A stretch of 64,000 nt of DNA from Amycolatopsis tolypomycina (GTDB taxonomy: Bacteria; Actinomycetota; Actinomycetes; Mycobacteriales; Pseudonocardiaceae), in assembly GCF_900105945.1 (NCBI RefSeq), contig NZ_FNSO01000002.1:1-64000 (forward strand), written 5' to 3'. This document shows positions 17,337-24,390 of the stretch, piece by piece; within the stretch, counting starts at the first letter, position 1; each line of letters opens with the position of its first letter. Below the pieces are notes generated by a model. It did no database searches. It was not told where the DNA came from and was given only the letters and a program-made list of their open reading frames with translations. The position numbers were made by a program, and so were the translations under genes.

Positions 17337-17384
17337 ATCTGCCACATCCATGAGGCAGTTAAGTGCTACACTGATGTGGCAGAT
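17337..17384. promoter_or_regulatory. TetR operator between the regulator and aldehyde dehydrogenase genes
   Basis: Perfect 12-bp arms ATCTGCCACATC (17337-17348) and GATGTGGCAGAT (17373-17384) are separated by 24 bases and cover most of the shared promoter. The spacing suggests two repressor dimers or one long site. Position and symmetry make the adjacent TetR protein the obvious ligand. Confidence 0.75.
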
Positions 17385-17402
17385 AAGCCTAGGGAGGCAG
17401 TA

Positions 17403-18854
17403 GTGACCCACGAGGAACTCTTCATCGGCGGCGCGTGGACCGCCCCGAGCAGCACCGAACTGCTGGAAATCCGGTCCCCGCACGACAACTCGGTGATCGG
17501 CCGCGCCGCGCAGGCGCTGCCCGCCGACGTCGACCGCGCCGTCGCGGCCGCCCGGCGGGCCTTCGACGAAGGCCCGTGGCCGCACACCCCGCCCGCGGAC
17601 CGGATCGCCGTCGTCCGCGAGCTGGCCACCCTGCGCGAGAAGCGCGCCGACGAGATCGCGGCCCTCATCTCCGCGGAAAACGGCTCGGCACTGTGGTTCA
17701 CCAAGGCGGGACAGCCCGGCCTGACCCGGCAGGCCAACGCCTACCTGAAGGCGGCCGAGGAGTTCGACTGGGAGACGACCCTCGAACCGTCGGACCCGGC
17801 CGCGCCGTTCCGGTCGGTCGTGCGCCGGGAGGCAATCGGCGTCGTCGCCGCGATCATCCCGTGGAACTCGCCGTTCTCCTCGGCGCTGGCCAAGATCATC
17901 CCGGCGCTGCTCGCCGGCAACACCGTCGTCCTCAAGGTCTCGCCCGAGAACACGCTGAGCATGAACCTGCTCGCGGAACTGCTCGCCGAGGCCGGCCTGC
18001 CCGAGGGCGTCGTCAGCGTCCTGCCCGCCGACCGCGAGACCAGCGAGTACCTGGTCAAGCACCCGGACGTCGACAAGATCGCCTTCACCGGGTCGACCCG
18101 CGCCGGGCGCCGCATCGCGTCCCTGGCCGGGGCGCAGCTCAAGCGGGTCAGCCTCGAACTGGGCGGCAAGTCGGCCATGATCATCCTGCCCGACGCCGAC
18201 CTCGACGCGGCGATCCAGGGCGTGAAGTTCGGTTCCCTGCTCAACAACGCCGAATCGTGCATCGCGCAGACGCGGATCCTCGCGCCGCGCAGCCGTTACG
18301 CCGAGGTCGTCGCCGGGTTGCGGGAGCTGGTCGAGTCCCTCGGCGTCGGCGACCCGGCCGACGACCGGACGTTCATCGGCCCGATGATCCGCCGCGACCA
18401 GCAGCAGCGCGTCCTCGACTACATCCGCCTCGGCGTCGAGGAAGGCGCCCGGCTCGTCACCGGCGGCCCGGAAGTCCCACCGGGACTGGAAAAGGGCAAC
18501 TACGTGACTCCGACGCTGTTCGCCGACGTCGACAACGCGATGCGCATCGCGCAGGAGGAGATCTTCGGCCCGGTCCTCGTCGTCATCGCCTACGACGACG
18601 AAGACGACGCGGTCCGCATCGCCAACGATTCCGAGTACGGCCTGTCGGGCGGGGTGTGGTCGGCGGACCCGGCGCACGCGCTGGCCGTCGCGCGCCGGGT
18701 CCGGACCGGCACGGTGACGGTCAACGGCGCGCCGATCGGCTTCGACGGCCCGTTCGGCGGGTTCAAGGCCAGTGGCCTCGGCCGCGAGTACGGCGCCGTC
18801 GGGATCGGCACGTACACCGAGTACAAGACCATCACCGTTCCGGCCGCGCGATGA
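17403..18854 (+). CDS. NAD(P)-dependent aldehyde dehydrogenase
   Basis: A 483-residue enzyme oxidising aldehydes to acids. It has the usual order: cofactor-binding part with IIPWNSPFSSALAK and FTGSTRAGRRIA, the general-base Glu in SLELGGKSAMI, the catalytic Cys in NNAESCIAQTR, and EEIFGPVLVV with FGGFKASGLGREYG near the end. GTG 17403 has a GGGAGGC ribosome site immediately downstream of the operator. Regulation by the divergent TetR protein is likely. The substrate is not given by sequence. Confidence 0.92.
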   Translation: MTHEELFIGGAWTAPSSTELLEIRSPHDNSVIGRAAQALPADVDRAVAAARRAFDEGPWPHTPPADRIAVVRELATLREKRADEIAALISAENGSALWFTKAGQPGLTRQANAYLKAAEEFDWETTLEPSDPAAPFRSVVRREAIGVVAAIIPWNSPFSSALAKIIPALLAGNTVVLKVSPENTLSMNLLAELLAEAGLPEGVVSVLPADRETSEYLVKHPDVDKIAFTGSTRAGRRIASLAGAQLKRVSLELGGKSAMIILPDADLDAAIQGVKFGSLLNNAESCIAQTRILAPRSRYAEVVAGLRELVESLGVGDPADDRTFIGPMIRRDQQQRVLDYIRLGVEEGARLVTGGPEVPPGLEKGNYVTPTLFADVDNAMRIAQEEIFGPVLVVIAYDDEDDAVRIANDSEYGLSGGVWSADPAHALAVARRVRTGTVTVNGAPIGFDGPFGGFKASGLGREYGAVGIGTYTEYKTITVPAAR

Positions 18855-18866
18855 CGCTCGACCCGC

Positions 18867-19358
18867 TCAGCCGCGTTCGGCGAAGGCTTCGAACATCCCG
18901 GGCTCGTAGGAGCCGCCCTTCTGGTGCGCGATCACGGCGAGCCGGTTGGCCGCGTTGATCAGGGCGACCAGCGCGACGAGGGCGGCGACCTGCTCGTCGT
19001 CGTAGTGCTCGCGAACCCGGGCCCAGGTCTCGTCGGACACGCCTTCGGCGGCGTCGGCGAGCCGGGTGCCCTCCTCGGCCAGTGCGAGCGCGGCGCGTTC
19101 GGCCTCGGAGAACACGGTCGACTCCCGCCAGGCGGCGACGAGCGCGAGCCGCACGGCCGACTCCCCGGCCGCCGCGGCTTCCTTGGCGTGCATGTCGAGG
19201 CACCAGCCGCACCCGTTGATCTGGCTGACCCGCAGGTTGACCAGCTCCTGAGTGCGCTTCGGCAGCGGCGACCGGTCGATGACCTGCCCGAGGCTCGCGA
19301 ACCGCTTGGCCAGCCGGGAGCCGGTCTCGGTGGTGAACAGGTCGATGCGGGTGTCCAT
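18867..19358 (-). CDS. AhpD-like carboxymuconolactone decarboxylase-family protein
   Basis: A 163-residue helical protein of the CMD/AhpD superfamily. The redox motif CGWCLDMHAKEA gives the Cys-x-x-Cys and nearby His typical of alkylhydroperoxidase D-like enzymes, which act in peroxide defence. LVNLRVSQINGCG precedes it, and ALINAANRLAVIAHQ is the conserved C-terminal helix. ATG 19358 has AGGACGAAG upstream. It is convergent with the aldehyde dehydrogenase gene (12 bases apart) and is not in a clear operon. Confidence 0.9.
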   Translation of the reverse strand: MDTRIDLFTTETGSRLAKRFASLGQVIDRSPLPKRTQELVNLRVSQINGCGWCLDMHAKEAAAAGESAVRLALVAAWRESTVFSEAERAALALAEEGTRLADAAEGVSDETWARVREHYDDEQVAALVALVALINAANRLAVIAHQKGGSYEPGMFEAFAERG

Positions 19359-19426
19359 GGCTTCGTCCTCACGTGTCGTCGGGGTGGAACGACCTCAAGA
19401 CACCGGTGGGGCGGAGGTTGTGACAG

Positions 19427-20041
19427 TCAGGGCTCCGGGTCGGCCACCTGGAGTTCGACGCGGTGCCGCAGGTAGTCGTCGGAGTGGGTGCGCGCGAGGT
19501 GCACGGCCTCGGCGACCAGCGGCCGCAGTCCGGCGGGGTACGCGGCCGGGTCGAGCGTCAGCTGGGGAAGAACGCACCGGCGGACGTCGAGGTCGTCGTT
19601 GCCGACGAACTCGCGCAGCGCGGCGCGGTTCCAGCGGTCCTGGAGGTCGTCGAGCGGCTCGAGCGTGGCCCAGTACCGGGCACGGGCCGCCCCGGCGCGT
19701 TCCGGGTTCGTGCCGGTCGTGAGGATTTCCAGGAGTGCTTCCTGCGTCCGGCGCGCGCCGAAGGCCGCCCGGAGCGGCTCGACGAACTGGCGGTCGAGGC
19801 TCGGGTCCGGGTCGTGGACCGCCGCGCGCACGAGGGCGCCGAAGAACGGCTCCGGGAGATCGGGGTACTCGTGGTCCAGGTAGCCCAGCGCTGCGCGCAG
19901 GACGATGCGCTGTTCCTCCTCGCCCTCGGGCGCCTCGGCCGTCCGGGCTGGCAGGTGGGCGCGGCACAGCTCGAGCAGCTCGGCCAGGCAGCGCGCGAAC
20001 CCGTCGCTCGCGGCTCGGTCCGGCAGGGGCATCAGGTTCAT
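19427..20041 (-). CDS. Hypothetical helical-repeat-like protein
   Basis: A 204-residue cytosolic protein with no recognised domain. It is predicted mostly helical, with repeating hydrophobic helices such as FARCLAELLELCRAHL, AALREFVGNDDLDVRRCVLPQL and PLVAEAVHLARTHSDDYLRHR. The last part, where residues change position one after another, recalls HEAT-type repeats. ATG 20041 follows AAGGGCAGG; longer readings cross the divergent GNAT promoter. Its neighbour on the other strand is the acetyltransferase, 49 bases away, which suggests a shared promoter region but not a shared function. Confidence 0.65.
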   Translation of the reverse strand: MNLMPLPDRAASDGFARCLAELLELCRAHLPARTAEAPEGEEEQRIVLRAALGYLDHEYPDLPEPFFGALVRAAVHDPDPSLDRQFVEPLRAAFGARRTQEALLEILTTGTNPERAGAARARYWATLEPLDDLQDRWNRAALREFVGNDDLDVRRCVLPQLTLDPAAYPAGLRPLVAEAVHLARTHSDDYLRHRVELQVADPEP

Positions 20042-20090
20042 CGTGTCCTGCCCTTCGCTCCCGGCGGTTCCGGCGTTACCATCACTGCCG

Positions 20091-20693
20091 ATGAGCTGGG
20101 CGGGGTGGAAGGTGCGGTTGCGGGAGGTCCGCCCGGCGGATCGCCGCACCCTGAGCGGGTTCGACCGCGGCGCGGCCCCGCAAGCCGGCGGCTACCGCCA
20201 CTGGGCCACGCACCGGGACACGACGGGCGACGACTTCCACTACGCGATCGAGACCCTGCACAACCGGACGCTGGTCGGATCGATCTGGGTCCAGGCCGAC
20301 CCGGTTTCCGGCCGCTTCAGCTACGGCATCGGGATCGGGCCGCAGTACCGCCGCTGCGGGTACGCCGCCGACGCCGTCACCGTGCTGCTGGCCTTCATGT
20401 TCGACCAGCACTACCGCAAGTGCGAGGTCAGCATCAACGGCAGCAACTTCGCGTCCCTGGCGCTGCACGGTGAGCTGGGCTTCCGCGAGGAGGGCCGCCC
20501 GCGCGACACCGAACTGCTCCGGGGCGAGGTCCGGTACCCGGTGCTGATGAGCCTCACGGCGGCCGGGTTCGCCGAGCACCAGCCGGCGTTCCTCGCGGCC
20601 CGCGGCCCGGCCCGGCCGTGGCGGGGGCGGCACTGGCGGACGCCGAAGCGGGGCCGCCACTGGCGCCCCGAGCACTTGCGGCCCGCTCGCTGA
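20091..20693 (+). CDS. GNAT-family N-acetyltransferase
   Basis: A 200-residue protein of the RimJ/RimL-like GNAT group. The acetyl-CoA site is seen as GIGIGPQYRRCGYAADAV, and HGELGFREEGRPR is the usual C-terminal strand-helix pair. The last 30 residues are unusually Arg/Trp/His-rich (RGRHWRTPKRGRHW), a repeated basic tail that may bind nucleic acid or simply be a 3' extension. ATG 20091 is the start; no strong ribosome site is seen. Substrate unknown. Confidence 0.85.
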   Translation: MSWAGWKVRLREVRPADRRTLSGFDRGAAPQAGGYRHWATHRDTTGDDFHYAIETLHNRTLVGSIWVQADPVSGRFSYGIGIGPQYRRCGYAADAVTVLLAFMFDQHYRKCEVSINGSNFASLALHGELGFREEGRPRDTELLRGEVRYPVLMSLTAAGFAEHQPAFLAARGPARPWRGRHWRTPKRGRHWRPEHLRPAR

Positions 20694-20880
20694 TCGTTTC
20701 GGCGCCGGCTTCTCGGTGAACGGGCGCGCCGGCTCACCTGCGGCCCGCCCACTCATCGCTCCGGCCCCGGCTGCTTTCGGCTTAACGGGCGCCCCGGCTC
20801 ACCTGGCTCACGCCGCCACCGGCCCTGGCTGCTTTCCGCTGAGCGGTTGCCCCTGGCTCACCGCGCGAATGCCGCCACCG
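20694..20880. repeat. Three degenerate tandem copies of a lipoprotein gene 3' end
   Basis: Read on the minus strand, the end of the downstream lipoprotein gene (CCGGGGCCGGTGGCGGC) is followed by a similar unit beginning CCAGGGCCGGTGGCGGC and another beginning CCGGGGCCGGAGCGATG, each of about 58-65 bases and each ending near CCGAAAGCAG or CGGAAAGCAG. Similarity falls with distance from the gene. No other feature is in this gap. Confidence 0.5.
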
Positions 20881-21550
20881 GCCCCGGCGATGGCGATGTC
20901 GCCGGCGTGAAGCTCACGATCACCGGGTCCGGCCGGTCGCCCACCCGGGCTTCGACCCGCCGCAGCAACCCCTCCGCGTCCAGCCAGTACCGCACCCGCG
21001 CCGCCTTCGTCGTGTTCGCCGCGTGGGCCGGCTGGGGGCCGTCGATCACGTCGACCGCGACCTCGCCGACCGTGTCCGCGCGGACCCAGCGAGCCGAGCT
21101 CTGGCGCAGCAGCTGCACGTTGTCCGGGCGGTCCGCGCCCAGCCCGAGCACCAGCCGCAGCGCCGTGTCGAGCTCGGGCCCTGGCTGGAGCGGGCGGTAC
21201 TGCCAGCGGTCCGGGGGCGGCGGGTCCGTCGCGGCCTGGCCCGGCCCGCCCCGGAACGCCACCGCGGCCGGCGTCCACTGCAGCAGCCCGGCCGACGACT
21301 CGTCGCCCCGGCCTTCGGTGCTCATCTCGGCGTACCCCAGGCCCTGGACGAAGTCCACACGGCCGCGCAGGGAGATCACGCCGCCGCCGGTCGGGACCGT
21401 CGCCGTGAAGTGCTCGGCCCGGAGGCGGTAGTTGGCGAACCGGGCGAGCGCGAGCCGTTCGGCCTCCGCAGCCGACAGCGGCCGCGGCTGCGAATCCGCC
21501 CCACACGCGGCGACCAGCAGCACCGCCGCCAAGGCCGCCAGACGCTTCAC
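20858..21550 (-). CDS. Predicted lipoprotein of unknown function
   Basis: A 230-residue protein with a short lipoprotein signal: KRLAALAAVLLVAACGADS, lipobox VAAC, so it should be lipid-anchored outside the membrane. The mature part is beta-rich (FTATVPTGGGVISLRGRVDF, VRYWLDAEGLLRRVEARVG), somewhat like LolA/LppX-type lipid-binding folds, but I cannot confirm this. GTG 21550 is chosen since it gives a proper signal and has a GGGGTGAAG upstream; the longer frame upstream is only repeat DNA. It ends in the repeated 3' sequence described at 20694. Confidence 0.75.
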   Translation of the reverse strand: MKRLAALAAVLLVAACGADSQPRPLSAAEAERLALARFANYRLRAEHFTATVPTGGGVISLRGRVDFVQGLGYAEMSTEGRGDESSAGLLQWTPAAVAFRGGPGQAATDPPPPDRWQYRPLQPGPELDTALRLVLGLGADRPDNVQLLRQSSARWVRADTVGEVAVDVIDGPQPAHAANTTKAARVRYWLDAEGLLRRVEARVGDRPDPVIVSFTPATSPSPGPVAAFAR

Positions 21551-21788
21551 GCCTTCACCCCCGCATGCCCGGCCGCCAACGCGATCCCCGGCACCCGGCA
21601 GCTGCCCAAAGCAACCCCGCGCGTGGGCCGCCCGAACACCGCCAAGCCCTTCACCCCCGCATGCCCGGCCGCCAACGCGATCCCCGGCACCCGGCCAGGC
21701 AAGCCACGCGCGGGCCACCCAAGCACCGCCGCGCCCATCACGGCTTCACCCCCGCACTCTCCGCCAGCAACGCAATCCCCGGCACCCG
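21551..21788. repeat. Three direct repeats copying the 3' end of the beta-helix lipoprotein gene
   Basis: A unit of about 46 bases beginning CTTCACCCCCGCATGCCCGG occurs near 21551 and 21651, and in a diverged form at 21742 where it is the actual C-terminal coding end (VPGIALLAESAGVK) of the gene on the minus strand. The two downstream copies would read VPGIALAAGHAGVK. They lie after the stop codon, so they are duplicated gene ends rather than part of a protein. Confidence 0.65.
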
Positions 21789-23042
21789 ATAGCCGTCCAG
21801 ATCGACCCGGCCAGGCAGGCCGCGCGCGGGCCGCGGTGGTGCCGTTGCCGCGTCCGGCTGGCCCGGCTGCTCCGGTGGTGGCGCCACGTCCGGGAACGGC
21901 ACCCCGCGCGGCGCCGGTGGCAGGGCCAGGCGCACCCCCGCTGCCGGGCCCGGGCTCGCCGGGCAGGCCATCGAGCCGGCGAGCCCGGCCGGGGACGTGC
22001 TCGTCAAGACGTTGTCCTGCAAGCAGTTTCCGCTCCCCGGGGCCCGCTCCGAAGCCGCGTACGCGATGTCGACGCCGTTGCCCGACAGCACATTGCCGAC
22101 CAGCCGGTTGTCCGACGGTGCCAGATCCTCGGCCGAGGCGAGGGCGATGCCCGCGCCCGGGTTGCCGGTGACCAGGTTGCGGGCCAGCAGGTTCCGGGTG
22201 CCGCCGGCGATGCCGATGCCTACGCCGAACCCGCCGTCGGCCTGGGCGGGGGTGGCCGGCTGGGCGTTGGCCGCCACCAGGTTGCCCACGATCGCCGCGT
22301 CGCGCTGGGGGACGAATGCCTCCTGGTAGTCGGAGTTCGTCGACAGGCCCACCCGGTTGCCGACGAACCGGTTGCCCACCACGGCCATCCCGCCCGACGC
22401 GTTCGTGCCCTCGTAGCCCACGGCGTTGCGCTCGGCGACGTTCCCGCGCACCACGATGTCGCACGGATGGCACTGGCCGACGTAGAACCCGGAATCCGCG
22501 CTGCCGGAGGCGTAGCTGTGCTCGATCACCCCGTGCTGGGAGTCGAACGCGTAGACGCCGTAGAGCCCGTTGTTGCTCGCCGTCACGTACGAGACGCGGA
22601 AGCCCTGCACCGGCGGGAAGCGCGCCGGGTCGAGGCGGGTGTAGCCGTCGCTGCCCCGGGCCAGGCCGCCGCTCTCGTCGGCCATGCCGGTGACGAGGAC
22701 GCCGTTCAGGACGTGGTCGCGGACGGTCAGGTTCTCCACCGCCACCCCGGGCGCGGTGACCACGATCCCGTTGGCCCGGCGCACTTCGCCGTCGAACACG
22801 ACCCGGTTGCGGTCCGTGCCGCGCAGCACGAGGTCGGGCACGGTGATCCGGACCGACTCGCGGTACACGCCAGGGGAAACGAGCACGAGGTCGCCCGGCC
22901 GCGCGGCGTCGACGGCCTGCTGGACGGTCGGCGCGTCCTGCGGCACCCGGATGGTCGCGGCCCCGGCGACGTCCGGCCGCAGCGGCGACGAGCAGCCGGC
23001 GACGGCCAGGACGGAAACCAGGAGGAGGAAAAGCGCACGCAC
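21738..23042 (-). CDS. NosD-like right-handed beta-helix lipoprotein
   Basis: A 434-residue exported protein with lipobox AVAGCSS after a hydrophobic start. APTVQQAVDAARPGDLVLVS and GVYRESVRI are the typical entry to NosD/copper-accessory or pectate-lyase-like beta-helix folds; many short turns follow (NGLYGVYAF, VVGNRFVGNRVGLS, ARNLVTGNPGAGIAL, NRLVGNVLSGNGVDI). The C-terminus is a Pro-rich tail. Conserved Cys are in GQCHPCDIV and GNCLQDN. GTG 23042 is used because the ATG 11 bases upstream is out of frame. It might be an accessory or carbohydrate-active protein; no nos or copper genes are nearby. Confidence 0.85.
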   Translation of the reverse strand: MRALFLLLVSVLAVAGCSSPLRPDVAGAATIRVPQDAPTVQQAVDAARPGDLVLVSPGVYRESVRITVPDLVLRGTDRNRVVFDGEVRRANGIVVTAPGVAVENLTVRDHVLNGVLVTGMADESGGLARGSDGYTRLDPARFPPVQGFRVSYVTASNNGLYGVYAFDSQHGVIEHSYASGSADSGFYVGQCHPCDIVVRGNVAERNAVGYEGTNASGGMAVVGNRFVGNRVGLSTNSDYQEAFVPQRDAAIVGNLVAANAQPATPAQADGGFGVGIGIAGGTRNLLARNLVTGNPGAGIALASAEDLAPSDNRLVGNVLSGNGVDIAYAASERAPGSGNCLQDNVLTSTSPAGLAGSMACPASPGPAAGVRLALPPAPRGVPFPDVAPPPEQPGQPDAATAPPRPARGLPGRVDLDGYRVPGIALLAESAGVKP

Positions 23043-23150
23043 GGCGAAACCATAGGAGTGTTCCGGCCCGCGCAACCCGAGCGACGCGAAATGCCACCTG
23101 GTGGAGTGACAAGTTCCGATTCCGCGACGGCGAAGCGGCACAATCCGCGC

Positions 23151-24230
23151 GTGGCCACTCCTCCCCCGCTGTCCCGCCGCTCGGTGCTGCTCGGCGCCGG
23201 GGCCGGCCTGGTCTCCGCCTGTTCCGCGCCGGCTGCGGCTTCGGATCCGGACGTGGTCGCCGCCTTCGGGGCGCAGCAGGCCGGGATCGCGCGGCCGGCA
23301 CCGCCCCAGCGGCACGTGGCCCTGTCCGTCTGGGACCTGCCACGTGGAGCCGACCGGAGCCGGCTCGGCGCGCTGCTGGCCGCGCTCGGACGGCGGGCGA
23401 CGGCGCTGGCCGCGGGCGGCGACCCGGCGCTCGCCGACCTCCCGCCGTCGCGGCTGACCGTCACGGTGGGACTCGGGCCACGGATCGTCGCGGCCCTCGG
23501 CCCGGATCTGCCCGGGGCGCAGGACCTCCCGGTGTTCCCCGGCGACGAAGCCCACGACCGCGGCGGCGACCTCCTGCTCCAGGTCTGCGCGGACGAGCCG
23601 CTCGTCGCCGCGCTGGCGACGACCGAACTGACCGCCGGTGCGGAGATGTCCCTGCGCTGGCGCCGGAGCGGCTTCCGCGGACCGTCCGCTTCGGACGGAT
23701 CGACGCGCAACGTGCTGGGGTTCGCCGACGGCATCGTGGTGCCGAAGACCGACGCCGAACTGGCCGCCGACGTGTGGCTCGACGGCCCGCCCGCGGTCCG
23801 CGGCGGCACGATCGCGGTGGTGCGCGCGATCCGGCTGGACACCGCGGCCTTCCACGCGTTGCCGGTGGCCGCGCAGGAGCGGGTGATCGGCCGCCGCAAG
23901 GCGACGGCGGAACCGCTCTCCGGCCCGGAACTCGACCTGGGCGCGAAAACCCCGGACGGCGAGTACCGCATCCCCGCCGACGCGCACGTGCGGCGCGCTC
24001 ACCCCCTCATGGTCGGGGCGGGCGTGATGCTGCGCCGCGGGTACAGCTCCGAAGAGGGGCTGCTGTTCATTTCGTTCCAGCGCGAACTGCGGACGTTCGT
24101 GGCCACCCAGCACCGGATGAGCGAAGGCGACGCTCTCCTGCGCTACGCGACGGCCACGGCGTCGGCGACCTTCCTGGTGCTGCCCGGGTTCGGCGCCGAC
24201 GCCCCGCTGGGGCACGCGCTGCTCGCCTGA
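23151..24230 (+). CDS. DyP-type heme peroxidase, Tat-exported
   Basis: A 359-residue dye-decolorising peroxidase. The N-terminus SRRSVLLGAGAGLVSACSA carries a twin-Arg signal with a lipobox-like LVSAC, as in EfeB-like enzymes. The family signature is in NVLGFADGIV (GxxDG form), the proximal heme His region is DAHVRRAHPLM, and MLRRGYSSEEGLLFISFQR is the conserved C-terminal part. It should use hydrogen peroxide outside the membrane to oxidise dyes or aromatic polymers. GTG 23151 is the start; the long upstream frame is antisense to the neighbouring gene. No EfeU/EfeO partner is adjacent. Confidence 0.9.
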   Translation: MATPPPLSRRSVLLGAGAGLVSACSAPAAASDPDVVAAFGAQQAGIARPAPPQRHVALSVWDLPRGADRSRLGALLAALGRRATALAAGGDPALADLPPSRLTVTVGLGPRIVAALGPDLPGAQDLPVFPGDEAHDRGGDLLLQVCADEPLVAALATTELTAGAEMSLRWRRSGFRGPSASDGSTRNVLGFADGIVVPKTDAELAADVWLDGPPAVRGGTIAVVRAIRLDTAAFHALPVAAQERVIGRRKATAEPLSGPELDLGAKTPDGEYRIPADAHVRRAHPLMVGAGVMLRRGYSSEEGLLFISFQRELRTFVATQHRMSEGDALLRYATATASATFLVLPGFGADAPLGHALLA

Positions 24231-24240
24231 GAACGCAACG

Positions 24241-24385
24241 CACCCAATGTGGCGTTCGGTGCATCCAACGCACCCAATGTGGCGTTCGGTGCATCCAACG
24301 CACCCAATGCGGCGTTCGGTGCATCCAACGCACCCAATGCGGCGTTCGGTGCATCCAACGCACCGAACGCCACATTGGGGCGCTT
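24241..24385. repeat. 30-bp tandem array ending in an inverted arm (palindromic repeat family)
   Basis: Four 30-bp units beginning CACCCAATGT or CACCCAATGC and containing GGCGTTCGGTGCATCCAACG stand head to tail from 24241 to 24360. The array ends in the reverse-complement arm AACGCCACATTGGGGCGCTT (24366-24385). It lies between the convergent DyP and surface-protein genes and can form several alternative hairpins, so it may also serve as a terminator. The final 20-mer is identical to one at 62 kb. Confidence 0.85.
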
Positions 24386-24390
24386 GGGAC

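Noticed and set aside
21432..23150. Long N-terminal extension of the DyP gene frame
   Set aside because: It is antisense to the two lipoprotein genes; the Tat signal starts only at 23151.
24241..24360. Possible CRISPR array
   Set aside because: The 30-bp units are directly joined without unique spacers, and no cas gene is near.
24143..24375. Short frames with a repeated 10-residue peptide on both strands
   Set aside because: A 30-bp repeat stays open in any frame lacking a stop; there is no ribosome site and the array is intergenic.
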